Of a DNA stretch of 64,000 nt, positions 54,659-63,133 are shown piece by piece (within the stretch, counting starts at the first letter, position 1; every line of letters begins with the position of its first letter). The translations under genes were made by a program, and so were the position numbers. The DNA comes from Streptomyces liliifuscus (GTDB lineage Bacteria > Actinomycetota > Actinomycetes > Streptomycetales > Streptomycetaceae): the NCBI RefSeq assembly GCF_016598615.1, contig NZ_CP066831.1:8060001-8124000 (forward strand). The letters run 5' to 3'. Under the pieces are notes generated by a model. The model was not told where the DNA came from, searched no databases, and saw nothing but the letters and a program-made list of their open reading frames with translations.

Positions 54659-54681
54659 CTGTCAGTGGCTCCCTCTAGTCT
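54659..54681 (+). promoter_or_regulatory. PafBC-type DNA-damage promoter of uvrA
   Basis: CTGTCAGTG (54659-54667), 8 bases, TAGTCT (54676-54681). The leader to the uvrA GTG is about 73 bases. The same two boxes with the same spacing precede uvrB, ogt and terD. Confidence 0.8.
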
Positions 54682-54760
54682 GAAAAAGACGGGGGCCCCG
54701 TCGTCTGAAAAGCCGGGGGCCTCGCCCCTGTCACTTCTCTCAAGAAAGGTGCGGACCGGC

Positions 54761-57700
54761 GTGGCCGACCGTCTCATCGTCCGTGGAGCGCGCGAGCACA
54801 ATCTCAAGAATGTCTCGCTCGACCTCCCGCGCGACTCGCTCATCGTCTTCACGGGCCTGTCGGGGTCGGGCAAGTCCTCGCTGGCCTTCGACACGATCTT
54901 CGCCGAGGGCCAGCGGCGCTACGTGGAGTCGCTCTCCTCGTACGCCCGGCAGTTCCTCGGCCAGATGGACAAGCCGGATGTCGACTTCATCGAAGGCCTC
55001 TCCCCGGCGGTCTCCATCGACCAGAAGTCGACCTCGCGCAACCCGCGCTCGACGGTCGGCACCATCACCGAGGTCTACGACTATCTGCGACTGCTCTTCG
55101 CGCGCATCGGCAAGCCGCACTGCCCCGAGTGCGGGCGCCCGATCACGCGCCAGTCGCCGCAGGCCATCGTCGACAAGGTCCTGGAGCTGCCGGAGGGAAG
55201 CCGCTTCCAGGTCCTGTCGCCGCTGGTGCGCGAGCGCAAGGGCGAGTTCGTCGACCTCTTCTCCGATCTCCAGACCAAGGGCTACAGCCGCGCCCGGGTC
55301 GACGGCGAGACGATCCAGCTCACCGAGCCGCCCACACTGAAGAAGCAGGAGAAGCACACCATCGAGGTGGTCATCGACCGTCTCACGGTCAAGGAGGGCG
55401 CCAAGCGCCGTCTGACCGACTCCGTGGAGACCGCCCTCGGTCTCTCCGGCGGCATGGTGGTTCTCGACTTCGTCGACCTCCCCGCCGACGACCCCGAGCG
55501 CGAGCGCATGTACTCGGAGCACCTGTACTGCACGTACGACGACCTGTCCTTCGAGGAGCTGGAGCCCCGCTCCTTCTCCTTCAACTCGCCCTTCGGCGCC
55601 TGCCCGGACTGCACGGGCATCGGCACGCGCATGGAGGTCGACCCGGAGCTGATCGTCCCGGACGAGGACAAGTCCCTCGACGAGGGCGCCATCCACCCCT
55701 GGTCGCACGGCCACACCAAGGACTACTTCGGACGCCTCATCGGAGCCCTCGCGGACGCGTTGGGATTCCGGACCGACATCCCCTTCGCCGGTCTTCCGCA
55801 GCGCGCCAAGAAGGCACTGATCCACGGACACAAGACGCAGATCGAGGTCCGCTACCGCAACCGGTACGGCAGAGAGCGTGTGTACACCACGCCCTTCGAA
55901 GGGGCCGTCCCCTTCGTGAAGCGCCGGCACAGCGAGGCAGAGAGCGACGCGAGCCGCGAGCGCTTCGAGGGCTACATGCGCGAGGTGCCCTGCCCCACCT
56001 GTCAGGGCACGCGCCTCAAGCCGGTCGTCCTCGCGGTCACGGTCATGGAGAAGTCCATCGCCGAGGTCTCCGCGATGTCCATCAGCGACTGCGCGGACTT
56101 CCTGGGCGAGCTGAAGCTCGACGCTCGTGACAAGAAGATCGCCGAGCGCGTCCTGAAGGAGGTCAACGAACGACTGCGGTTCCTGGTCGACGTAGGCCTG
56201 GACTACCTCTCGCTCAACCGCGCCGCGGGCACCCTCTCCGGCGGCGAGGCCCAGCGCATCCGCCTGGCGACCCAGATCGGCTCGGGCCTGGTCGGCGTGC
56301 TGTACGTGCTGGACGAGCCCTCCATCGGCCTGCACCAGCGCGACAACCACCGGCTCATCGAGACCCTGGTCCGGCTGCGCGACATGGGCAACACGCTCAT
56401 CGTCGTCGAGCACGACGAGGACACCATCAAGGTCGCCGACTGGATCGTCGACATCGGTCCCGGCGCGGGCGAGCACGGCGGCAGGGTCGTGCACAGCGGT
56501 TCCCTGAAGGAGCTGCTCGCCAACGACGAGTCGCAGACCGGTCAGTACCTGTCCGGCAAGAAGGCCATCCCGCTGCCCGACATCCGGCGCCCGCACGACC
56601 CGTCCCGGCAGCTCACGGTGCACGGCGCCCGCGAGAACAACCTGCAGGACATCGACGTGTCGTTCCCGCTGGGCGTCCTCACGGCCGTCACGGGAGTCTC
56701 CGGATCCGGCAAGTCCACGCTGGTCAACGACATCCTGTACACGCATCTGGCCCGCGAGCTGAACGGCGCCAGGAGCGTTCCCGGGCGGCATACGCGCGTG
56801 GACGGCGACGACCTCGTCGACAAGGTCGTGCACGTCGACCAGTCGCCCATCGGCCGCACCCCGCGGTCGAACCCGGCGACGTACACCGGAGTCTTCGACC
56901 ACGTCCGCAAGCTGTTCGCCGAGACGACCGAGGCGAAGGTCCGCGGCTACATGCCCGGCCGTTTCTCCTTCAACGTCAAGGGCGGCCGCTGCGAGAACTG
57001 CGCGGGCGACGGCACGATCAAGATCGAGATGAACTTCCTCCCGGACGTGTACGTCCCGTGCGAGGTCTGCCACGGTGCCCGCTACAACCGGGAGACCCTG
57101 GACGTCCACTACAAGGGCAAGTCCATCGCCGACATCCTGAACATGCCGATCGAGGAAGGCATGCACTTCTTCGAGGCGGTCCCGGCGATCTCCCGCCACC
57201 TCAAGACGCTGAACGACGTCGGCCTCGGCTATGTCCGGCTCGGCCAGTCCGCGACGACCCTGTCCGGCGGTGAGGCCCAGCGGGTGAAGCTCGCCAGCGA
57301 GCTCCAGAAGCGCTCCACCGGACGCACGGTGTACGTCCTGGACGAGCCGACCACCGGTCTGCACTTCGAGGACATCAGCAAGCTGCTCACCGTGCTGTCC
57401 GGCCTGGTCGACAAGGGCAACACGGTCATCGTCATCGAGCACAACCTCGATGTCATCAAGACCGCCGACTGGGTCGTCGACATGGGCCCCGAGGGCGGTG
57501 GCGGCGGTGGCCTCGTCATCGCGGAGGGCACACCCGAGGAGGTCGCCGGGGTTCCGGCCAGCCACACGGGCAAGTTCCTGCGGGAGGTCCTGGGCGCCGA
57601 GCGCGTCAGCGACGCCTCGGAGGTGAAGGCCCCGCGCAAGACGGCCGCCAAGAAGGCGGTGGCCGCCAGGTCGACGACGAAGAAGACGGCGACGGCCAAG

Positions 57701-57832
57701 ACCACCACAGCAAGGGCCACGACCAAGGCCACCACCGAAAAGGCCGCCAACAACACGGCCACCAAGAAGGCGGCCGCGGTCACGAAGAAGGCGACCCCGG
57801 CGAAGAAGACGACGAGGGCCCGCAAGGCCTGA
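54761..57832 (+). CDS. uvrA: UvrA, excinuclease damage-sensing ATPase
   Basis: 1023 aa from GTG 54761. Two ABC-type ATPase halves: GLSGSGKSSLA (~31) and GVSGSGKSTLV (~645), with two LSGGEAQR signatures. Zinc fingers are in CPECGRPI (~120), CPDCTG/CPTCQG, and CENCAGDG (~745) to CEVCHGAR. UvrA dimer finds helix distortions and loads UvrB. The C-terminal ~70 residues (from about 953) are a Lys/Ala/Thr tail with AAKKAV and TTKKTAT repeats like histone H1 or actinobacterial HU/Lsr2 tails. Driven by the damage promoter at 54659-54681. Confidence 0.98.
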   Translation: MADRLIVRGAREHNLKNVSLDLPRDSLIVFTGLSGSGKSSLAFDTIFAEGQRRYVESLSSYARQFLGQMDKPDVDFIEGLSPAVSIDQKSTSRNPRSTVGTITEVYDYLRLLFARIGKPHCPECGRPITRQSPQAIVDKVLELPEGSRFQVLSPLVRERKGEFVDLFSDLQTKGYSRARVDGETIQLTEPPTLKKQEKHTIEVVIDRLTVKEGAKRRLTDSVETALGLSGGMVVLDFVDLPADDPERERMYSEHLYCTYDDLSFEELEPRSFSFNSPFGACPDCTGIGTRMEVDPELIVPDEDKSLDEGAIHPWSHGHTKDYFGRLIGALADALGFRTDIPFAGLPQRAKKALIHGHKTQIEVRYRNRYGRERVYTTPFEGAVPFVKRRHSEAESDASRERFEGYMREVPCPTCQGTRLKPVVLAVTVMEKSIAEVSAMSISDCADFLGELKLDARDKKIAERVLKEVNERLRFLVDVGLDYLSLNRAAGTLSGGEAQRIRLATQIGSGLVGVLYVLDEPSIGLHQRDNHRLIETLVRLRDMGNTLIVVEHDEDTIKVADWIVDIGPGAGEHGGRVVHSGSLKELLANDESQTGQYLSGKKAIPLPDIRRPHDPSRQLTVHGARENNLQDIDVSFPLGVLTAVTGVSGSGKSTLVNDILYTHLARELNGARSVPGRHTRVDGDDLVDKVVHVDQSPIGRTPRSNPATYTGVFDHVRKLFAETTEAKVRGYMPGRFSFNVKGGRCENCAGDGTIKIEMNFLPDVYVPCEVCHGARYNRETLDVHYKGKSIADILNMPIEEGMHFFEAVPAISRHLKTLNDVGLGYVRLGQSATTLSGGEAQRVKLASELQKRSTGRTVYVLDEPTTGLHFEDISKLLTVLSGLVDKGNTVIVIEHNLDVIKTADWVVDMGPEGGGGGGLVIAEGTPEEVAGVPASHTGKFLREVLGAERVSDASEVKAPRKTAAKKAVAARSTTKKTATAKTTTARATTKATTEKAANNTATKKAAAVTKKATPAKKTTRARKA

Positions 57833-57855
57833 GGCGGCTTCGCGGCCCACGTCCG

Positions 57856-57898
57856 ACGCGCCGCGCTCCCTGGGAACTCACCAGGGGGCGCGGCGCGT
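57856..57898. terminator. Terminator between uvrA and the sugar kinase
   Basis: ACGCGCCGCGC-t-CCCTGG on the left pairs with CCAGGG-g-GCGCGGCGCGT on the right. It separates convergent genes. Confidence 0.8.
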
Positions 57899-57907
57899 TG
57901 CCGCTCT

Positions 57908-58819
57908 CTAGAAAACGCCCACCTCATGCGCGTACGGCGGTTCCGCGCCCGCACGTGAGCAGGTGATCGCCGCGGCCCGTGCGGCGAACCGCAGCAACTC
58001 GTGCCAGCCGTCGGCGCCCAGACCCGCGAGCGCCGGCCCGGAGAGCGCGTCGCGGGCGGCGAGGCCGTGCAGCAGCGCGGCGTTCACCGTGTCGCCCGCG
58101 CCGATCGTGTCCACCACGTCGACGGGTTCGCCTGGCACGGAGTACTCCCCGCCGTCACGGGTGAAGGCGGTCAGCCCGTCGCCGCCCCGCGTGACGACCA
58201 CGGCGGAAGGGCCCGAGGCCAGCCACTCACGCGGAGTGCCGCCGAGCCACTCCGCGTCCTCCTCGGACAGCTTGAGCAGCGACACCGACGGCAGCCAGCT
58301 CTTGAACCGGGCCCGGTAGGCGTCCGCGTCCGGGATCAGCACCGAGCGGATGTTGGGGTCGAGCGCGGTGAACACACCCTGCGAGGACGCGATCCGCATC
58401 AGCTCCTCGTACGCGGTCGCACCCGGCTCCAGCACGAGCGAACAGGTGCCGAACGACACCGCCCTCGTCCCGTCCGGGAGTTGGGAGGGCGCCGAGAACA
58501 GCCGGTCCGCGGTGCCCTCGACATAGAAGGAGTACCGGGCCGAACCGCCCGAGCCGATCGACGCGACGGCGAGGGTGGTCGGCTCGTTGCCCCGCTGCAC
58601 GGACGACACATCGACGCCCGCCTCGCGCAGTCCGCCGACCAGGGCCTCGCCGAAGGCGTCCTGCGAGATCCGCGAAGAGAAGGCCGCGGGGGAGCCGAGC
58701 CGGCCCAGCGCCACCGCCGTGTTGTAGGGGCCGCCGCCGCGCCGCGGGTCGAGCCCCGCGAGCGCGCCCGCCTCACGCGGCACCAGATCGATCAGGGCCT
58801 CACCGGCGACGACGATCAC
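57908..58819 (-). CDS. PfkB-family sugar kinase
   Basis: 303 aa. N-terminal VVAGEALIDLVPRE and GGPYNTAVALGRLG, C-terminal DTIGAGDTVNAALLHGL (catalytic Asp). It would phosphorylate a sugar such as ribose or fructose. GTG 58819 overlaps the TGA of the LacI regulator (GTGA), so the regulator and kinase are co-translated. An adjacent uptake system is not in the window. Confidence 0.88.
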   Translation of the reverse strand: MIVVAGEALIDLVPREAGALAGLDPRRGGGPYNTAVALGRLGSPAAFSSRISQDAFGEALVGGLREAGVDVSSVQRGNEPTTLAVASIGSGGSARYSFYVEGTADRLFSAPSQLPDGTRAVSFGTCSLVLEPGATAYEELMRIASSQGVFTALDPNIRSVLIPDADAYRARFKSWLPSVSLLKLSEEDAEWLGGTPREWLASGPSAVVVTRGGDGLTAFTRDGGEYSVPGEPVDVVDTIGAGDTVNAALLHGLAARDALSGPALAGLGADGWHELLRFAARAAAITCSRAGAEPPYAHEVGVF

Positions 58820-59850
58820 GAGTCGGATCCTTTCTCGGGGCAGCCGCACGAGGTGCGGTGCACGAAGGCGGAGGGCAGCCGGACCGTACGGGCCTCGCGG
58901 CCGGGGGAGTCCAGCCGGTCAAGCAGCAGCCGTACGGCCTGGGCACCGATCTCCCTGCTCGGCTGGGAGATCGCGGTCAGCCGGGGCGAGAAGAGGTCCG
59001 CCCAGGAGAAGTCGTCGAAGCAGCACAGGGCCAGGTCACGAGGCACGGACAGGCCCCGCTCGCGCACGGCCCGCAGCGCGCCGATGGTCATCGCGTTGTT
59101 GGCGGTGACCAGTGCCGTCGGCGGCGCCGGGAGCGACAGCAGGGCGTCGGTCGCACGCTCGGCGCCCGCCGCCTCGGAGTTGCCGGGGACCACGAGCCGC
59201 TCGTCGTACGGGAGTCCCGCGTACGCCAGGCCGTGCCGGTAGCCGGAGATCCGCTCACTCGTCGTGCTGAGCCCCGGCAGGCCCGCGACCAGGCCGATCC
59301 TCTTGTGACCCAGCTCGGCGAGATGCCTGACCAGGAGCGTGAGGGGTTCGGTGTTCTCCGCGCAGACCTGGTCGAACACGAAACCTGGTGCCGTCCGGTC
59401 GCCGTCGACCAGCCGGTCCAGGAACACCGTCGGTACGTCGTGCCGCCCGAGGTAGCCGAGAAGCTCCTCCGGATGCGCGGACGGCGCGACCAGCATGCCG
59501 TCCACCCGCCGCTCGTGCAGCAGTTGCACCACCTTGCGCTCATGCGCCGGATCGTCGTGCGGGTCCGCGATCAGCAGGCTGTAGCCGCGCTCCAGGGCAC
59601 CGGCCTCCACGCCCTGAAGGATCTCCGTGAAGTACGGGTTGCTGATCGCCGACACCGCGAGCCCGATCGACCGGGTGCGCGAGGTGACGAGAGATCTGGC
59701 CAGGGTGTTGGGCGTGTAGCCGAGTTCGTCGATGGCGTCGAGCACGGCCTGGCGGGTGGCCGGCCGCACCGGGCGGGTGTCGTTGAGCACGTGCGAGACC
59801 GTCGCGACGGACACGCCCGCGCTCCGGGCCACGTCGACCATGGTCGCCAT
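58816..59850 (-). CDS. LacI-family regulator
   Basis: 344 aa. HTH at 1-50 (VDVARSAGVSVATVSHVLND) followed by the periplasmic-binding-protein core (IGLAVSAISNPYFTEILQG... LGHKRIGLVAGL... TALVTANNAMTIGALRAVRE... CCFDDFSW). It probably represses its own operon, including the sugar kinase. The tandem operator at 59932-59955 is 82-106 bases upstream of its start codon. The inducer is presumably the sugar phosphorylated by the kinase. Confidence 0.92.
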   Translation of the reverse strand: MATMVDVARSAGVSVATVSHVLNDTRPVRPATRQAVLDAIDELGYTPNTLARSLVTSRTRSIGLAVSAISNPYFTEILQGVEAGALERGYSLLIADPHDDPAHERKVVQLLHERRVDGMLVAPSAHPEELLGYLGRHDVPTVFLDRLVDGDRTAPGFVFDQVCAENTEPLTLLVRHLAELGHKRIGLVAGLPGLSTTSERISGYRHGLAYAGLPYDERLVVPGNSEAAGAERATDALLSLPAPPTALVTANNAMTIGALRAVRERGLSVPRDLALCCFDDFSWADLFSPRLTAISQPSREIGAQAVRLLLDRLDSPGREARTVRLPSAFVHRTSCGCPEKGSDS

Positions 59851-59931
59851 GGGTGCGCCCCTCCCTCGCCCTCGCCGACGCCCGCGTCGGGCGCCGTCCC
59901 GGATCGGACCGTACCCGATGCCACGGGAGAC

Positions 59932-59955
59932 GTAAACGCTTACGTAAACGTTTAC
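59932..59955. promoter_or_regulatory. Tandem LacI-type operators
   Basis: GTAAACGCTTAC (59932-59943) is directly joined to GTAAACGTTTAC (59944-59955), both 12-bp inverted repeats centred on CG as LacI-family proteins require. They lie between the LacI gene and the XRE-like gene. Confidence 0.75.
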
Positions 59956-60041
59956 GTCTCGGGCTCCCGAGTCAGGCCCTCGCCATGGCTGCTCGGCGCG
60001 TCACCACGGCGGCCCGGCCCCTCACGACGGCGGCCGGCCCC

Positions 60042-60989
60042 TCACTCCCAGTCCCACCCGATCCCCACGATCCCCGACCGCACCCGCTGCTCCACCACAT
60101 GGACCGACCGGTGGCGGTCGCTCAGTGCCAGCTCCTGGCGGCCGCTCCGTGGTGCCGCGGCCGAGTGCTGGGTGAACCGGTGGCAGCGCACGGGCAGCGT
60201 GTCCTCGGCGAAGCGCACCTGAAGGGCGTACTGCCCGCCGGAGAAGCCGAACCCGCGGACGTACTCGGTGCACGCGCCGGCCGTGCCGTCCTCGACGCCG
60301 TACCGGAACAGGAAGGTGTCGCCCGCGCGCAGCCGGGTGTCGAAGAGCAGCTCGGCGACGAGGACACCGGTGTCGTGGTGCCACAGGACGCGTCCCGTGC
60401 GGCAGTTCTCCAGGGCGTGCACCGCCATGTCCTCCGGGGTGCATCCCGGGTCGCCGTGGTGGATGGCGACGAAGCGGTCGATGCCCTCCTTGTGGGCGCG
60501 CACGATGTGCTGGGAGTCGCGTCCCAGCAGCTCGCGCCGGGCGCCGATCCGTACGCGCTCGTGGTGGCCGATGGTGTGCAGTCCGCCGTCGAGCGGTGAG
60601 TCCAGCTCGGCCAGCAGCTTCTCCAGGGCGCCGGATGCCTCCACCAGGGAGCGGTACGAGCGGGCCGCGGTGCGTTCCGCCTCGGGGCGCTCGTCGGCCT
60701 TCGCGAGCAGCCGGATCAGCGACTCGTCCGGCAGCTGGAGTATCTCCTCCAGGGCGCGCACGGCCCGCAACGACTCGGGACGCTGTGGACGCCGGGCGCC
60801 CTGCTGCCAGTAACTCAGGCTCGTCACACCGACCTTGACCCCGTACCGCGTCAGATGGTGCTGCACACGCTGCAGCGGCAGTCCACGGGTGGCGATCGCG
60901 GCGCGCAGGGCGACATGGAAGGGGCCGCCCCGCAGGGCCGTCTCCAGCTCCGCCGTGGCGGCGTCCGCGTGTTGTGTGCCGTCCCGCAT
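60042..60989 (-). CDS. XRE-like regulator of unknown ligand
   Basis: 315 aa from ATG 60989. The N-terminal ~70 residues (LRAAIATRGLPLQRVQHHLTRYGVKVGVTSLSYWQQGARRPQRPES) look like an XRE-type helix-turn-helix embedded in a longer start. The remaining ~200 residues (GLHTIGHHERVRIGARREL..., VLWHHDTGVLVAELLFDT, GDTFLFRYGVEDG) have no family that I can name. It lies downstream of a sensor-type gene group but its direction is opposite. Target genes unknown. Confidence 0.7.
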   Translation of the reverse strand: MRDGTQHADAATAELETALRGGPFHVALRAAIATRGLPLQRVQHHLTRYGVKVGVTSLSYWQQGARRPQRPESLRAVRALEEILQLPDESLIRLLAKADERPEAERTAARSYRSLVEASGALEKLLAELDSPLDGGLHTIGHHERVRIGARRELLGRDSQHIVRAHKEGIDRFVAIHHGDPGCTPEDMAVHALENCRTGRVLWHHDTGVLVAELLFDTRLRAGDTFLFRYGVEDGTAGACTEYVRGFGFSGGQYALQVRFAEDTLPVRCHRFTQHSAAAPRSGRQELALSDRHRSVHVVEQRVRSGIVGIGWDWE

Positions 60990-61209
60990 CCAGGGGCCTT
61001 TCTGTGAGTGCCCGCAACGGCTGGTCGGGCCGTTCGGGCTGGTCATAGGGGCCACACGGTCGGCGTGCGGGGGGCATTCGCGTCCCCGCGCGGTGGTGCC
61101 CGCCCCAAGTCACCCCGCATTGAAGCGTGTTGATCAGGCCCGGACAACACCTGGTGCGCAACCTCGCTGTCATGACGCGTTCCCCACCATGTCGGTCAGG
61201 GCGTTCGTC

Positions 61210-61560
61210 TCAGGGCTCCAGCAGGTCCCGGATCGTCCGTGCCGACAGTGCCGACTTGGGCAGGAAGCCGCGGGCGGGGCTGTCCGCCACCAACTCCTGG
61301 AAGTCCTCCAGGGAGTGCGTCGAGATGAGGATCACGGCGGGCACGGTGTCCGCGAGCAGCCCCGCCACGTCGAGGCCGCTCTCGCCGTCGAGGTCGAGAT
61401 CGACGAGGGCGACGTCCGGGGCGAGTTCACGCGCGCGCGTGAGTGCCTCCGCGCCCGTCGAGGCGACGCCGACGACCCGGACCCCGCCACGCTCCAGCAG
61501 GGCGCGCGCGGCCTCCAGGAACCGGGCGCTGTCATCGACGATGAGACAGCGCATGGACAT
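61210..61560 (-). CDS. Single-domain response regulator
   Basis: 116 aa, a receiver domain alone: LIVDDSARFLEAARALLE (acidic pair), VALVDLDLDGESG (acceptor Asp54; the usual Pro position is Asp58), STHS and LPKSAL (Lys). No DNA-binding output domain is attached. It probably transmits a signal by protein contact. The sensor kinase starting at 63130, about 2 kb away on the other strand, is a possible partner, but is not adjacent. Start 61560 or 61554. Confidence 0.87.
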   Translation of the reverse strand: MSMRCLIVDDSARFLEAARALLERGGVRVVGVASTGAEALTRARELAPDVALVDLDLDGESGLDVAGLLADTVPAVILISTHSLEDFQELVADSPARGFLPKSALSARTIRDLLEP

Positions 61561-61732
61561 GCGGACAGCTTCCCAACCAGCTGCCGGGTTGGCTTTCCGG
61601 CTAGCCGGTAAGTGCTGAAGTCCCATGCCGGAAAACTTCGTTCGAGCTCACGCAGCGCAGTGGCGGGTGACGCGCGGTAGCATGTCGCTGCCCTGGGGTG
61701 ACCGTGTCCTTTCGGTCTGGTGGGGGTGCGTG

Positions 61733-63133
61733 ATGAGGAAGCTCGACAGGGAAGCCGGGACGCACCGTACGCGCCGTGCGGTCCTCGCGGGATTGCTGTC
61801 CGCGGCGCTGACCGTCGCCGGCTGCGACGGGGGCGGGGACGAAGGCGGAGGCGGAGGCGGGGACGAGCGCTCCGCGAGGCGCGGCGGCGACACCACGTGC
61901 GACGGCAGGCTCGAAGGCACCACCGACATCACCGTGTGGTTCCACGCGGGACCGAGCGGTGAGCTCGACACACTGCGCCGCCAGGTCAAGGACTTCAACG
62001 CCGCGCAGAAGGACGTACGGGTCGAGCTGATCACGCTTCCCGAGGCGCGCCCGTACGACGAACTGGTCGTCTCCGCGGCCGCCAGCGGCGAACTGCCCGA
62101 CCTGCTCGACTTCGACGGCCCGAACCTCTACAACTACGCCTGGTCGGGCAAGCTCAAGCCGATCGACTCCTGTGTGCCCGAGGCAGTGAAGGCCGATCTC
62201 CTGCCCTCGATCCGCAAACAGGGCACCTATGAGGGCCGGTTGTGGGGTGTCGGCACCTTCGACTCCGGGCTCGGCCTCTATGTACGCCCCTCCATCCTCA
62301 AGAAGGCCGGCATCCGTGTCCCGAGCGGCCCGGACGACGCCTGGACGGCCACCGAACTGACCGGCATCCTGCGGAAGCTGCGCAAGGAGGGCTACGAAAA
62401 GCCCTTCGACCTCCGCCTCAACTACGCGCGCTCTGGCCAGGAGTGGAACACGTACGGGTTCGCGCCCGCCGTCTGGTCGGCCGGTGGCGACCTCATCGAC
62501 CCCAAGGACCTGCGGACGGCGGAAGGTTTCCTCAACGGGCCCGAGGCGGTCGGGGCGATGACCACCCTCCAGAACTGGGTCGAGGAGGGTCTTGTCGATC
62601 CGAACAAGGACGACAAGGCCTTCACCGGCGGGCGCAGCCCCGTCTCCTGGGTGGGGCACTGGACGTACCCCGAGTTCAGCGAGGCGTTCCCGGACGACGT
62701 GCGGATCGTTCCGCTGCCCGACTTCGGCAGGGGAACCGTCACCGGGATGGGCTCCTGGCAGTGGGGTGTCACCGCGGGCGCCGTCGACGGGGACGCGGTC
62801 TGGCGGTTCCTCGCGTACCTCCTGGAGCCCCGGGAGGTCCTGCGGATGAGCCGGGCCAACGGGGCGATCCCGGCGACGGACAGCGCCGTCGAGCTCTCGC
62901 CGAGGTTCGCCGAGGGCGGTGCCGAGCACCTTTTCATCGAGCAGCTGAGGAGCGGAGTCGCGCGGCCGCGGTCGCAGACCCCGGCCTACCCGGCGGTCAG
63001 CGGTGCCTTCTCGCGGGCCTTCGCGGAGATCATGCTCGACCGTGCCCCGGTGAAGGCCGCCCTGGACAAGGCGGTCCGCCGGATCGACAAGGACCTGGCC
63101 GACCACCAGGGTTACCCGTCGGCCGGGCCATGA
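61733..63133 (+). CDS. Sugar-type ABC substrate-binding lipoprotein
   Basis: 466 aa. Signal with a twin-arginine element RTRRAVLAG and lipobox LTVAGC, then a Gly/Asp-rich linker. The body matches family-1 extracellular binding proteins: TDITVWFHAGPSGELDTLRRQ, GELPDLLDFDGPNLYNYAWSG, GTFDSGLGLYVRPSILKKAGI, SWVGHWTYPEFSEA. No permease or ATPase follows; instead the sensor kinase gene begins at the ATGA overlap with its stop codon. The binding protein probably presents its ligand to that kinase as well as to an uncoupled transporter. Confidence 0.9.
   Translation: MRKLDREAGTHRTRRAVLAGLLSAALTVAGCDGGGDEGGGGGGDERSARRGGDTTCDGRLEGTTDITVWFHAGPSGELDTLRRQVKDFNAAQKDVRVELITLPEARPYDELVVSAAASGELPDLLDFDGPNLYNYAWSGKLKPIDSCVPEAVKADLLPSIRKQGTYEGRLWGVGTFDSGLGLYVRPSILKKAGIRVPSGPDDAWTATELTGILRKLRKEGYEKPFDLRLNYARSGQEWNTYGFAPAVWSAGGDLIDPKDLRTAEGFLNGPEAVGAMTTLQNWVEEGLVDPNKDDKAFTGGRSPVSWVGHWTYPEFSEAFPDDVRIVPLPDFGRGTVTGMGSWQWGVTAGAVDGDAVWRFLAYLLEPREVLRMSRANGAIPATDSAVELSPRFAEGGAEHLFIEQLRSGVARPRSQTPAYPAVSGAFSRAFAEIMLDRAPVKAALDKAVRRIDKDLADHQGYPSAGP

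Noticed and set aside
54740..57850. 1036-aa frame antisense to uvrA
   Set aside because: Same reason; a byproduct of GC-rich third positions in uvrA.
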